Shown here: positions 35,646 through 49,634 of the stretch, one piece after another
Numbering within the stretch: the stretch's first letter is position 1
Layout: every line of letters starts with the position of its first letter
DNA from: Clonostachys chloroleuca
Lineage: Eukaryota; Ascomycota; Sordariomycetes; Hypocreales; Bionectriaceae
Reading direction: 5' to 3'
Assembly: GCA_037952775.1 (NCBI GenBank)
Contig: JBANAY010000003.1
Span: 2,852,001-2,916,000 of the forward strand
DNA: 64,000 nucleotides
Made by a program: the position numbers and the translations under genes
The notes under the pieces: model-generated
Database searches by the model: none
The model's input: only the letters and a program-made list of their open reading frames with translations
What the model was told of the DNA's origin: nothing

Positions 35646-38429
35646 CTAATTAGTAGTTATATAGTAGCTATAGATTAGTAAAGAAGAAGAGATAGGATTT
35701 TCTAAATACTTAGAGAAATATAGTCCTCCTATAAGTACTAGTCCTATACTATAGAACTATATATAATATATAATATAAGAATACTATTATCTTTTATATA
35801 CTCTGAATAGTTACTTTAGAGATTACTTATTCCTCTAATAATACTATTAGTACTAGAAATACCTCTAAAGAGTATTATATTATATATACCTCCCTATTAA
35901 TATAGAGAAGTAATTAATAAGATTACTTTCTTCCCTAACTACCTAATCTTAAAAGTTTACTCTTATAGAATATTCTTCTTTTCCTAACTCTAGAAGGAAA
36001 TAAAATAATCCCTTATACTTCTCCCTTATTATTACTCTATTTCCTATAATTTATTAAAATCCTCCTAAATAGAGATTCTAATCCTTTAAATAAAAGTAAA
36101 ACCCTATACTCCCTTATTATAAAAATATATATATATTTTAGAACTTACCTCCTAAGTAAGTATAATAGTATTACTAGTATAAACTATATTTATACTAACC
36201 CCCTTTAATTATAATAAAGCAGAAGAGATCTTTAATATAATTAGATTAATAAAGATCTATATAAATAATATTAACTAAATAAACTACTTAATTTTAGTAG
36301 TTTAGATAACTACCTAAGAACTTACTAATATATATATAGTATATTATATATACTACTATAAATATACTAGGCTATATAGTAATAACTTACTAGATAAGTT
36401 TATATATAACTTTAGAAACTAGTTAATAGAAAAGTTTATACTCCTAAATAATAATATTACTAAGGAGTTAAAATATATCTTATAATATAGTAGTATATAT
36501 ACTAGCTCTATAAATAATATATTTAAAGTAGCTCTTAATAATATATAGGAGCTAGAGAACCTACTAGAATAACTAAATAATTAATAGTTCTTTATAAATA
36601 CTTTTAATCTAAACTTCTAAATATTCTAATTATAGAAGTAATATTAGAAGTCTTAAGGATATATAGTACTAATACTATAAATACCCTAAGAAAGAAGTAT
36701 AATCTATATAATTAAGGTAAATAAAATAGAAATACCTAAGAGGAATAAAAAGTTAATCTAATAAGTATCTATATCTCCTAGGAATCTAGTTCCAAAATAA
36801 GAACCAGGAGGTTATATATATAAGTTATATAATCTATACTATAACCTCCTACCTGAGTAAAACCTCAGAATAAGTATAATAGCTATATAAGAACTTATAG
36901 TTTTCTAGAAGCTATATAATATAAAAGAGTACTTATTCAGTAGGGAACTATATAATATACTTAATATTAAAATTAGAATAATACTAAATATTTATAAATC
37001 CTATAATATATAGCTAAATAAATTTAAAACTATTCTCTTCTAAATTCTTAAAAGAAATATATAGAATTTCTAGTTTTAATATATTAAAGAAGAATATATC
37101 TTTAGAGAGATATATCTTAAACTAAAGTAATACTTTAATAATACTATTAATAAACAGTAGTATTATTATAACTAGATTTAAACTAGTATTATTTTAATAT
37201 AGGTAAATAGAGAATATAAGGACCTTATAGTATATTAGATACTGTAAAAGATCTTTACTACCCTGATAAGAGTATAGAAGGTACTTAGAGGTACTTATAT
37301 AGGGAATAATAATTTATAAGCTATAGTAGTAAGAGTATATAGAGATTTAAAGGAACTAGAAATAGTACTTTAAAAAAAGTATATAAATACTAAAGCCCTA
37401 ATATAATATCTTATATTAGTATTAAAAATAAACCTATTAAAATAGCTAGAATAAAGCCTAATAACTTTAGTAGCCTAGAATATAATAAGAAATATATATT
37501 TTATTAACTAGTAATATTAATATATCTAAAAGCTATTAAATAGAATATAATAGTAGCTCTATTATATTTAAAATATATAGAGCAGACTATTTAATAGAAG
37601 CTTTACTAGTTAGAACTAAGAACTATAGAGAAATAGCTAGAGAGAGTATTACTTTATTTATAATAAGCCTAATTATTAGTCTATAAACTATTTATAGAAG
37701 AGATCCGAACTATACTATTAATTTATAACTAAGTTCCTTAAAGTAGAAAAGGAAATAGAAGAAAATAATATACTAGAAAAATTTAAATAGTAGATTTAAA
37801 ACTAAAAAAGAATTAATAATTAGTCTAAAATAGTAAACTATAGAGACCCTAATAACTATAATAATCCAGATAAGGAAGACTAGTATATAAGTAGTAATAA
37901 ATAATACTTAATATAATATCTACTTAATAAGATATTCTAGTACTTACTCTCTAGAAAGAAAATTAAAAGAAAGCTATAAAACCTCTTATAATTTATTATT
38001 AAGGAAAAATATATAATATAATTCCAGAAGATTATACTAGATATAAGTACTTTATTAATCTTAACTATAGATAAACTATAATTTAAAGTACTTAAATAAA
38101 TTAATCTATTAATTAAATTAAATACTATAGTTAATATAAAAAGTATTAAGTTTAGAAAGAAGCTTATAGAGTTACTTAATATAATAAAGTTATAAACTCT
38201 GTTCAGACCTATTATATTTTATATAATAAACTTAGAGATCCCTTTCCTAATATACTTTTAAGATATAGACTATCTAAATATTAAGTTTAGAAATATAACT
38301 AATAAAGTAGTTAGAACTATAAATAGCTTTTCTACTCTAACTATAAGGAAATAGAGCTATATATAGTTCTTTCCTAAATATATACTAATAGCTAATATAG
38401 CTTACTTAATAGAATTAGAGCTAAGATAA

Positions 38430-40133
38430 CTCTATTACTACTTTAGTTACCTATTAGTAGAAAGGCTATATAGACTCTTAGAAAGAGCAGGTTATAAGGA
38501 TATAGATAGAGAAGTAATAAAAAAGATTAAATACTTCTACTACTAATACTAGACCTATAGTCCAGCTCTAAAATACTTTAAATTCAGACTATAAAATAAT
38601 TTTAACTTTAACTATAAGATTATAATTAATATTATATATCTACTGGATTAAGAACTAGTTTTATATATTATCTATATAGTAACTATATTCTAAAATATAA
38701 CCTTCCTTATAGATATTTTAGTAAATACTATATAGGAAGTATTAAAAAGAATCTAACTAAATATATATCTAGGACTACCAGACTATATTATATATAATAT
38801 AGGAACCTAATTTATAAGTAATTAATTTTATATAAATATAAGGATTATTAGTTCTAAGTATAAGTAAATACTAATTAAGATCTATTAGTTAATTAGTAAG
38901 ATTAAGAGATATTACAGACTATTATAATATATATTTAATATTTTATATAAGGAACTTAAGAAGATAACTTTAAAGGAATTAATATTATAAATAGTAGTTA
39001 AAGCAGTTAATAATATAGTAGAGCCTAATAGTCTTATATTAATACTCCTTATATTTAGAGTATATTTAAGAGTTATTATATCCTCTCCCCTATTATAATC
39101 TATAGTTTAAAGAGTATAAGTAGTTAATTTTATAATAAAAGCCTTAAGGGAACTATATACTAAAGAGAGAATTATACTTATACTAGCTATATATAATAGC
39201 TCTAATCTAATAGAACTCCTTAAACTCCTACTCCTAAACGAGATTATAGTATAGAGAGAGAATAAGGGGTAGTTTAGACTATATAGACTTTTATTAAATA
39301 ACTCCTATAATATTATAATTAAAATATAGAATAAACTAAAGATCTTTTAATCTATATATATAAAGCTATACTATAAAGATAAATAGACTAAAAATCCAGC
39401 TTAAGAGAGTACTAGCTTAGTAATATATCTAAAAGATCTCTTACTATTTATAATAAGTAAACTACTATAAAGAAGGGGATAACTAATAAGCTTAAAGAAT
39501 AAACTAAAAGTATATATATAATATATAGTATAACTAATTAGACTATATACTAACTATATAATATATAAGAAGTAAGATACTCTTAAGCTAGCTAAGAAAC
39601 TTTAAAAGGAAGGAGTTATTATAACTCCGGGTACTCTATTTAAGGCCTTTATAATAGCTAAAATTAACTAACTTATTAAAGTAGGTATATTTAAGTTTAT
39701 ATAGTTTAATTATAATATTAAAAGCAGTTAACTATTTAAAGTATATATTATTAATAAGATAAAAGAACAGAATATATATCTATATAAGAAATCCTATTTA
39801 GTTATATAAAAATATAATAATACTAGTAAGGAGATAATTCTTATATAGTTACTAATAATCTAATACTATAGCTAATAGCTTATTCTTATACTAATACTAT
39901 TACTACTAGCAGTAGGAACTTATATTCTAACAGGTAGAGATATTATATAAGTCTATCTGTAGTCTAAATTAATACTATAATATATAATTTATATAATACT
40001 TCTAAAAGATCTTAAATAAAGCTACTTATAAGGAATAGTTATAAAAATTATAAAGCTACTATATAGAATTACTAAGTCTAATATATATTAGTATACTATA
40101 TACTATAAATACTTTATAATATATATAAAGATA
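38430..40133 (+). pseudogene. Copia pol remains (integrase to RVT_2), RIP-mutated
   Basis: One frame reads with stops: an integrase zinc-binding and core-like stretch (QTYSPALKYFKFRL near 38550; LPDYIIYNIGTQFIS near 38780, the D-x-G-x-x-F-x-S motif with Asp replaced), then a linker. Next comes the RVT_2 entry FIQFNYNIKS..VYIINKIKEQN near 39700 and IILIQLLII.YYSQQLILILI near 39840. Stops fall at Gln, Arg and Trp positions. It breaks off at the LTR starting at 40134. Confidence 0.65.
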
Positions 40134-43100
40134 TATTATAAACAAAGTATATACCTACTGTATTATATAGTATACCCTACTTTTCTTACTAATAAGAGAT
40201 AGATTACTCCGGATTATTAGTAAGCCTGAATAATCCTTAGCTAAACTTACTCTAAATTATTAGTAAACTATTATAAGCCCCTAGTATATATATATATTTA
40301 TTTTACTAGATAGAATACTCTCTCAGATAGTTATTAATAATATTATTTATATATCTATTACTACTAGCTCTATAATACTTATATATTAATAGTAACTTAT
40401 ATTATATAGCCTAAGATAATCTAATTATACTACTTAGAATAATACTCTAATTAGTTTAATCTTAATCTACTCTAGACCCTGTCTAGTATAAGTTAACTAA
40501 CTATTATATATTAATAACTCTTATTTAGCTAATTACCTTATCTTAATTACTATATAATAATAAAGAAGATATTATAGCTGCTATAGTACCTTAAGCTTAG
40601 TAATAGTATACTCCTACTACTAATAATAATCTACCTACTCTAACTATTAAGGATAATACTATAGATAAGGATAGTAATAATAGTAGTAAGGATAATAATA
40701 ATAATTATACTAAGGAGATATAGCTCTTATAAGATTAAGTTAACTAGCTTAATATATATCTTATAGATATCTACCAGGAGTTAGCTAATATAATAAACCT
40801 TATAGTACAGCAAGCTGCTATAAATACTAATCTCTATACTTAAGCTGTAACTATAGTCCAGGGAAGAGAGCTAGGATAACTACTTAAGCTACTACTACCT
40901 GAGATATTTAATAGAACCTAAGATAAACTCTAGGGATTTATAACTTAACTCTAAGTATACTTTAACTACTTCCTTATTATACTTAATACTAGTAAAAGGA
41001 AGGTTATATATATCTACTTATAACTTAAGAGAGTTATACTTAACTAATTTAAATCTATTATAAGGGAATACTTTAGTAGATAAGGAAGCTAATAAACTAT
41101 TAATATTATAATAAGTTTTAATTACTTTATAGAAGTTCTTAAGTAAACCTTTAGTATTTAAGATAAGAAGTATAAGGCAGAATATAAGATTAATATACTT
41201 ATCTAGAAAGGATTATATTTAACCTTTAGTACTTAATACCTCTAGCTATTAGCTAAGACTGGATAGGATAAGGAATATACTATATTTTACTACTTTAACT
41301 AACTTAAGAAGGAAGTTTAAGAAGAACTATATAAAGAAGATAGACTAAAAAGTATTTATAAATATATAACTATAGCTATAAGAATTAATAACTAGTAATA
41401 TTATTAGTAAACCTATAATAGGAAGATAATCTATTTTACTAATATTAGAAAACTATAATAGTAGTATACTATAGCCTCTAGGATATATATAGAACCTATA
41501 GAGCTAGGAGCTATAAAGAAATATAAATACTATAACTTTTTAAAAGGTCAAGGTCTCCAGTATAGGGTAGACTAGCTGTAGGGTAAGCTGGGTCTAGGGT
41601 AGATAAAGCCTATAGGGTAGGCTCTGAAATACTAGAGAAGGATTATTTAAAAAGGTATAGTAGAAGGTACGGGCTCTATAAGAGAAAATAAAGCTCTATC
41701 AGCTATAGGGTAGCTAAGAAAGATAGACTATAAGGTAGATAAAAGAGTATATTGGTAACTTGTAGAATCTCTATCTAGCAGGGAGGAAGCCCTGTACTTA
41801 TAGGTATTTCCAGGCCGTAAGGGCCCTGAAGATAATATATTGCCTTCTGTAATACAAGCTTGTAACCGCTATAAGGTTCTCGTACAGAGGGATATAAGGC
41901 CGCTAATGCAGATACTATAGCGGATATAAAGTCCGCTAATACAGCTGCTATAGTGGTTATGAGGTTTACTAAACTAAGTGCTAAGGTTCTCGTACAGCGG
42001 ATACGAGGTCCGCTAATGCAAGCGCTGCAGCGGACACGAAGTCCGCTAATACAGCTGCTTCAGCGCAATACGGGATCGCTAGTACGGATACTACAGCGGC
42101 CGTTACAGCGGTTGTGACCGCTAACGCAATTGCCCCAACGGGCAGCTACAGTGGGTTGGGCCAGTGGCTTCAGAGGGCTTCCAGCTTTGGAGAGCCCTAA
42201 ATTAGTTATTTCATTCCCCCTTACCCTATACTAATTATATATTATTTAATCAATTAATATAGGGTAATCTTGATCTACCCTATAGTCTATAGGGTAAATC
42301 TCAATATAACTATAATAAGGTTAGATATATTTTACCCTAATATCCAGAACCTAAGAAAGATAAGAAGAAAGATTAAAGACCTGCTAAAGATAGTAAGAAG
42401 TAATTAAAAGTAATTAGGAAAACTAATACTAAAGTTTTAGGAATAATATATAAGATTAACTAAGGAGAAACTCCTATAACTATTATAATCCCTAAATATC
42501 CTCTAAAAGATATACCTATTTTTTAAAAAGTACTAGAACCTAAGGAGTATATAAAACTCAGTATAGCTAGGAAATAATAAGAAGAAATCTAATAGATTTT
42601 CTAAGAGCTTAAGAAAAAGCTTAAATAAGGGGAACTAGTCCTAGGGTTTAAACTACCTACTAAATATAAATATATATTCTACTATACTAATAGAGTTATT
42701 CTATAAAACTCTACTAAGAAAGAATAATATTAGTAGATAAGAATAGAAATTAAAGCTGAATATAGTAAACTCTATATATATTATTAAAAGAGAATATAGA
42801 AATAATATCTAGATATATTAAAAAAACTAGTTATTTTTAGAAATAATACTATTAGTACTATATAGCTTAGTAATAGTATATATAAGATACTAACCTGTAT
42901 AGAGATAATATAGATATATAATTACCCTCTGGAATTATAGATAACCTGCTATAATAATTAATACTAAATATATTAAATAGAGAAAGCTAAGAATAATTTC
43001 TTTCTATACCCTAATAGAAAAATATCTAATAAATATACTGCAGAATAAATATAATAATTTATATACTAATAATATAGTATAAAATAATATACTATTTTTA

Positions 43101-46100
43101 AAGAAAACCTTAAAGAATACTCTAAGGAATATACTTATAGTAAACTACTAGTAGAATTATACCCTAAGCTAAGGTATAAAATTTATAAAAAAGCTAAGAT
43201 TAAACTATAGTATAAAAATAAGAATCTTAAAGATTAAGTAATAGCTAAATATAATAGCTAAATTAAATAATACTATAACTAGAAGTATAGGAACTATCTA
43301 GAAGCTAAAATAATAATACTAGAACTGGCTAAATATAGTAATAATAATATAAACCCTGCTAAGATATATTTATAGTAATACTAACTATAGGAAGAAGAAA
43401 TAAGGTAATACTATAAATAAGGTATACTATCTCTAATAGATAGTAAAGAAAGTAGTAATACAGAGGAATAAGAAATTACCTCTACTAATAAAAAGAAATA
43501 GAATAAAGCTTACTCTAATAAAGGAATACTAAATATAATTAATAAACTGAATAATTAGAAAAAGAAATATAAATAATTTATCTCTAGTTCTATAGATAAA
43601 CTAAGAACTCTTATAAATATCCTAAAATAAATACTTAAGAATAAAGAAGAGTAAGAATAGCTTAAATAATAAGTTAACTAGATAAAAAATAATATAAACT
43701 ATCTATAATAGAGCTATAGTATAATAAAATAATATTAAATTAGAAGACCCTAGAAGCTATAGAGGGAGGAAATTTAATTAATATTATTATAGATATTAAG
43801 ATTAAGGGATACTAGCTTATAGTATAGATAGACTATAGAGTATTATATAATTATATCTTACTAGTAGTAATTAACTAACTCTACTTACTATAGAGAATAA
43901 AAAAGAAGTCCTATAATATTATAACTCCAGATAGAATATTATTTAAGTATAATAATAGAATTATTAACTCTAAGACTAATTACCTTATAATTAAAATCTA
44001 AGGGAAAGAATTTAATATTATATATAATTTAGTACTATTAAATTCCTATAATATTATATTAGAATTACTATAGCTATAAGATATAAACTTACTAATAGAC
44101 TAGTTTACTAGCTATATAGAGTAGAGGGATACTCTTATAAATCTATATTAGAATTAATAGAAATTAAAATTTTATTAGATATTAGAAGGATATAATAATT
44201 TCTTAATAACTGAAGATACTACTATAAAAACCTAAAATAATAACTTATAATAATAAGTAGATATAGTAGTTATAGTCTTAATAGTACTATAATCTAGTAT
44301 ACTAAAGAATCTATTCTGCTAAGAATTATAATAAATAAAATAAATCTTAGGCTAGATATAAAAATTAGAATAACCCCTAGAAATAGATTTTATTAATTAG
44401 ATCTATATAATAAATTAATAAAAATATAATTATAATATTAAGTTTAACTTATAGTATAAATAAGTAAGGAAAGAATAACTATAAAAAGATAAAGAGAAAT
44501 ATCTTAAAAGGGGAAGATTAGACTATATTCTAAAGGAATACTGGAAATATAATAAACTATTTAAGGAAACCCTAGAAACTAGATTATTATAATATAGCTA
44601 ATAGGATTATAAAATCTCTATTATTAATAGAGAAGAACTAGCCTTCTATAAACTCTATAACCTTATAAAATCTTAGCTATAAATACTCTATAAATATATT
44701 AATAATATATTAGTAAAAAGCTATATATAATTATTAACTTTATCTATAGGATACCCTGTAATATTTATACTAAAAAAGAATAGTAAACTCTATTTAGTTA
44801 TTAACTATTACTAACTAAATAAGATTATATATAAAAACAGAATATTTTTACTACTAATTATAGAACTTAGAGACTAGTTATAGAGTAAATAGTAGTTTAC
44901 TATATTAGACCTAAAGGGAGCTTATAACTTAATATAAATAAAAGAAGGAGATAAATAGAAAATAGTATTTAGAATAAAGTTTAGCTTATATAAGTATCTT
45001 ATTATACCCTTTAAACTAATAAATATATTTATAATATTCTAATAAATAATTAATTAAGTACTCCGGGAGTATCTTAATATCTTTATAGTTATATATCTTA
45101 ATAATATTTTAATATTCTTAGATAATCTGGATATATATAAGGAATATATATATAAGGTTCTAAAGAAACTAGAAAATATAAATCTCCTAGTAGAACCTAA
45201 GAAAAGTTAGTTTTATATTAAGAAAGTTAACTTCCTAGGATATACTATTTAATCTAATAAAATATAAATAGAAAAAAGTAAAATTACTATAGTTTCTAAA
45301 TAGAAAGAACTAATAAATATTAAAAAAGTATAAGCCTTCTTTAGATTTACTAATTACTACTAATAATTTATTAAAAACTATAGAAAGATTACTATACTAC
45401 TATATAATCTAATAAAGAAAGAAAAGGAATTTTAATAGAACTTAAAATATTAGTAAGTATTTACTAATATTAAACTCTATATAACTAATAAACCTATACT
45501 ATAGATATTTAATCTAAATAAGGAAGTAGAGTTTAAAACTAATACTTCAGACTTTATAATTAGTATATAAATTAGCTAAAGGGATAATAAAGGGAGACTA
45601 TATCCTATAGTATTCTACTTAAAGAAACTATATAGTATAGAACTTAATTACCCTATCTATAATAAGGAATTTATAGTAATTATATATATATTTAAAGAAT
45701 TTAAATACTACTACCTGGGAATATAATATAAGGTTAAGGTATATATAGACTATAAGAATATTTAGTATTTTATTATAACTTAGTAACTTAATAGATAATA
45801 AATATACTATACTAAATACTTATCTAAATTTAACTATAAAATTATATACTGAAAAGGATTAGAAAATAGATAAGCTAATACTCTTAGCTAGAAATCTAAA
45901 TATAAATAAATAATTCTGAAAACTAATAGATAACTATTTTTAATAAATAATAAAGGATATTTAGTATAATAAACTTTAGGTACTATACTAAAAGAAATAG
46001 TATATACTAGGGTATAGATAGATACTATACTAGATATAAAGATACTATAGTAAGATATAAGAATAGTACTTATTAAAGAAATCTATAAGTACCTACTCTT

Positions 46101-46987
46101 AGGATATTAAGGAGTTAAGAAGATATTTAATAGGATAAAGTAATATTATAATTACCCTGGTCTATAAAAAGATATATAAACTATAGTTTTAGAATATAAT
46201 ACTTATATATAGATTAAATCTATAAGATATAAACTATATAGAGAACTTAAACTAGTCTTAGTACTAGAATAACTATAGTAATTAATATCCTTTAATTATA
46301 TTATTAAGCTACTATTATTAATAGAACCTATAATAGGAGTATAGTATAATAGTATCTTAGTTATTATTAATAGACTTATAAAGTATAGATATTTTATTCT
46401 ATATAAGGAAGTAAGTTCTGCAGAAGACCTTATATATTAATTCCTATAATATATAATTAGTTACTATAGATTACCTGAAGAAATAATCTTAGATAGAGGA
46501 ATAAATAAAAGGGGGAGAGGAGGAAAATATTATATTTCTATATTTAGTTAGCTCTAAAATATATAAGAAGAGAGTAATTACTTATAGAGAAGAAAATAGT
46601 AAATTAAAAGTTTAACTATATACTACTAAAGTTAGCTATAAAACTCTAATCTAAAGTAGTAAGGATTATTATAGAGAGTATATATATAATACTAGAGCAG
46701 CTATATAGAAAAGGAAAAGAGAAATATTATAATAGTATAGAATAGGGTTTAATATAGGTAGAGTATATACTTATAATTACTTATTACTAGAGGTAACTAT
46801 AATAATAAGCAGGGAAACCTAATAATAAAATATATATATATCCGGACTAATATATATAGTATATCTTTTTAATAAAGATATAAGGAATTAGAATTATATA
46901 TATTTATTTCTTATATTTACAGAGATTATAAAGGGTCTATAATTATAAGAGCTATTTATATAGAATAAGAAAATAAAAGACTGCTTA
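40134..46987 (+). mobile_element. Ty3/gypsy copy C inserted in the copia element
   Basis: The 5' LTR (40134-40508) is the inverse of the LTR at 33410, so this copy faces the other way. Gag follows (about 40860-41537, continuing after E3). Pol comes next: protease/RT with LDLKGAYNLI near 44900, YLNNILIFLDN near 45100 (YxDD with Asp altered by RIP), RNase H, then integrase with LLLGYQGVKKIFNRIKQYYN near 46100 and IIGVQYNSILVIINRLIKY near 46330. All are interrupted by stops of RIP type. No 3' LTR was found, so the right end is truncated near 46.8-46.99 kb and its exact limit is unclear. Confidence 0.75.
41538..42306 (+). mobile_element. E3 repeat, copy b (in gypsy C gag)
   Basis: 769-bp copy interrupting the gag frame. 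The 5-bp duplication TAACT lies at 41533-41537 and 42307-42311. Its 5' half is partly RIP-mutated, while its GC-rich core is nearly intact (CAGCGGACACGAAGTCCGCT). Confidence 0.85.
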
Positions 46988-47176
46988 TATTAATATACTA
47001 AATACTACTAACTAGCAGTTACTAGCTAGAAGCTAGAAGTAGAGCAGTTCGCTTAGTTAGAACTACTCTAGAACTATATTTATAACCAGTTTACTTCTAT
47101 AGCTAGGATAGTAACTTAATTAATTACTTTTAACCTATCTACTCTATAGTATATACTTTGGAAAAGCCTTCTAATA
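46988..47176 (+). mobile_element. 3' LTR of the copia element
   Basis: 189-bp partner of the LTR at 35457. It is followed by target copy AGTAG and then by minus-strand gypsy E sequence that is collinear with the part left of 35457. Confidence 0.8.
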
Positions 47177-47740
47177 AGTAGCTTAATAATATAATTAAAA
47201 GATATTAATTATTATAATTATTCTAATACTAAAACTAGTTTAAGTTCTCTATATAGTTTATATTTTATAGATTTAATTTATATATATATAAATATTATAT
47301 TCTAAAACTATAGTTTATATATCTTTTTATAGATTAGGGTAATTATAATATTATCTTATCCTATTAAGTATTTTCTTAACTCTTTAATATCCTAAGAGTA
47401 GATATTTATAAATTTCTTTAATAAATACTATTCTTATATCTTACTATAGTATTTTTATATCTAGTATAATATCTATCTGGATTTTAATATATATTATTTT
47501 CTTTAGTATAATACCTAAGGTTTATTATACTAAATATTTTTTATTATTTATTAAAAATAGTTATCTATTAGTTTTTAGAATTATTTATTTAGATTTAAAT
47601 TTCTAGTTAAGAGTATTAGCTCTTCTATTTTCTAATTCTTTCTAATATATAATTTTATAGTTAAATTTTAATAGATATTTAGTATAGTATATTTATCTCC
47701 TATTAAATTATTAAGTTATAGTAAAATACTAAATATTTTT

Positions 47741-49432
47741 TATTGAAATTACAGTGGCCTACAAGGTGTATTAGGCCTTGAGACCGCTATAACTAGCAGC
47801 AGCGGAAAATTTAGCTTCTAACTTATAGTGAACACTCCTCTATAACTTAGTCAAATTTTATACTAGAAAGTCGGTTTATAGTACATTTTATAGCGCAAAA
47901 GAATCTTATTTTGGTGAGAGGAACCGGAAAAATATACTAATTTCTCTTATAGGTCTACTGACTAAAAACTTTTGAAAGGTCAAGGTCTCCAGTATAGGGT
48001 AGACCAGCTGTAGGGTAGCTGGGTCTAGGGTAGATAAAGCCTATAGGGTAGGCTCTGAAATACTAGAGAAGGATCGTTTGAAAAGGTATAGTAGAAGGTG
48101 CAGGCTCTATAAGAGAAAATAAAGCTCTATCAGCTACAGGGTAGCTAAGAAAGATAGACTGTAGGGTAGATAAAAGAGTATATTAGTGACTTATAGAATC
48201 TCTATCTAGCAGGGAGGAAGCCCTGTACTTATAGGTGTTTCCAGGCCGTAAGAGCCCTGAAGATAACATATTACCTTCTGTAATACGGGCTCGTAACCGC
48301 TATAAGGTTCTCGTACAGAGGGATACGAGGCCGCTAATGCAGATGCTACAGCGGATACGAAGTCTGCTAATGCAGCTGCTATAGTGGTTACGAGGTTCAC
48401 TAAACTAAGTGCTAAGGTTCTCGTACAGCGGATACGAGGTCCGCTAATGCAAGCGCTGCAGCGGACACGAAGTCCGCTAATGCAAGCGCTGCAGCGGACA
48501 CGAAGTCCGCTAATGCAGCTGCTTCAGCGCAATACGGGATCGCTAGCATGGACGCCACAGCGGCCGTTACAGCGGTTGTGACCGCTAACGCAATTGCCCC
48601 AACGGGCAGCCACAGTGGGTTGGGCCAGTAGCTTCAGAGGGCTTCCAGCTTTGGAGAGCCCTAAGTTAGTTATTTCATTCCTCCTTACCCTATATCAATC
48701 TGAGATTATTTAATCAACTGATATAGGGTAATCTGGATCTACCCTATAGTCTATAGGGTAAATCTCAATAAAAACTACTCTAAAACCCGCTATAGCAGCT
48801 TCCCGGGCCACTTTTAATTTTCTGTAAAATTTATTACTATAGGAAATCTAAAAAATCAACTTATAACTACTAAACTATAAGATGGATATATATAACCTTT
48901 TTAAGACCTACTTTTATCTGAAAGAGCTAGTTAAGCTGATCAGTTAAGTATAGATATTAAATATCTTATTTTTAAAGCTAAAGAAGATATCTAAGATCTA
49001 AGATCTAGTCTAGGGTAGGTTGGTTATAGGGTAGCTTGGGTATAGATTAGGCTACTAGAAGTTACTCAGATTTTTCCTGAATTTTCTAGACCCTTATTTA
49101 GGCTAATATAGCCTAATAACCTATAAATAACACTGCTGACGCTCCTAGCCCTAAAGAGGAACTGGAGCCCGCTAAGCCGTAGCGGTCATAGCGGCCTGTA
49201 GCCACTGACCCACAGTGGCTGCAACCGCTATTGGCTAGTGATCGTAGTCGCTATCGGATAGCGGTCTCAATCGCTATTGGCTAGCTGTTACAGGGGATAG
49301 CGATCGCTAACAGTTAGTGGCTACGATCGCTAACAGTTAGTGGTTGCGACCGCTAGAGGTTAGTGGTTGCAACCGCTAACCTATAGCGATACGGTCACTA
49401 ACTTATAGTGGCTATAGTCTCTCAATTCAACA
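47741..49432 (+). mobile_element. E2 repeat, copy 3, split by E3 copy d
   Basis: E2 starts TATTGAAATTACAG (one RIP-type change from copy 1) and ends CTCAATTCAACA. E3 copy d (47970-48770) lies inside it; without that insertion it is about 890 bp. The gypsy sequence on its two sides is not contiguous when compared with copy C: about 1.1 kb is missing. Confidence 0.8.
47970..48770 (+). mobile_element. E3 repeat, copy d (least mutated, reference copy)
   Basis: 801 bp with ends TTTTGAAAGGTCAAGG and GGGTAAATCTCAATA (weak inverted termini TTTTGA / TATTGA). The exact 5-bp duplication AAAAC lies at 47965-47969 and 48771-48775. E2 copies 1, 2 and 4 show the empty site. The core (about 48290-48540) is GC-rich with 33-bp units of the type GTCCGCTAATGCAAGCGCTG, two of them identical in tandem. 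Small open frames across it (48206-48581, both strands) are by-products of these units. No transposase, so non-autonomous. Confidence 0.88.
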
Positions 49433-49634
49433 CCTTCTTTAATAATAGAGATTTTATAATCCTATTAGCTATATTATAATAATCTGGTTTCTAGGGTTTC
49501 TTTAAATAGCTTATTATATTTCTAATATTCCTTTAGGATATAATCTAGTTTTCCTCTTTTAAGATATTCCTTTTTATCTTTTTATTATTATTTCTTTCTA
49601 GCTTATTTATACTATAGATTAAACTTAATATTAT

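Larger units (their letters stand above)
35457..47176 (+). mobile_element. Ty1/copia element inserted in gypsy E
   Basis: Two direct 189-bp LTRs, 35457-35645 and 46988-47176, start TATTAG/TATTAA and end CTAATA. These are RIP forms of TGTTGG..CCAACA. The flanks AGTAA (35452-35456) and AGTAG (47177-47181) are the 5-bp target duplication, with one RIP-type difference; the uninterrupted gypsy sequence has AGTAG. Integrase and RVT_2-type reverse transcriptase remains run on the plus strand to about 40133. There gypsy copy C interrupts them. Confidence 0.8.
33410..49634 (-). mobile_element. Ty3/gypsy copy E, outermost element of a nested pile
   Basis: Minus-strand gypsy whose 3' LTR is 33410-33785. 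A purine-rich tract (TAGGGAGGGAG on the minus strand, 33787-33797) directly precedes that LTR, as expected for a polypurine tract. The integrase region continues to 35456, is interrupted by a copia element (35457-47176) and resumes at 47177 with the adjoining integrase sequence. It then runs through E2 copy 3 into reverse-transcriptase-proximal sequence up to about 49634. No 5' LTR was found on the right, where E2 copy 4 takes over. All frames are broken by RIP. Confidence 0.7.

Noticed and set aside
33410..40508. A single giant element bounded by long inverted repeats (33410-33785 and 40134-40508)
   Set aside because: The inverted copies are LTRs of two gypsy elements in opposite orientation; the copia LTR pair and its target duplication cut across this interval.
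48290..48540. Possible CRISPR-like array of short GC repeats
   Set aside because: Units are contiguous and degenerate without unique spacers, lie inside a transposable repeat, and the host is a eukaryote.
48206..48581. Two small open frames with internally repeated peptides (one with repeated LMQALQRTRSP)
   Set aside because: They are translations of the 33-bp units in E3; the same units in other E3 copies are mutated and non-coding.
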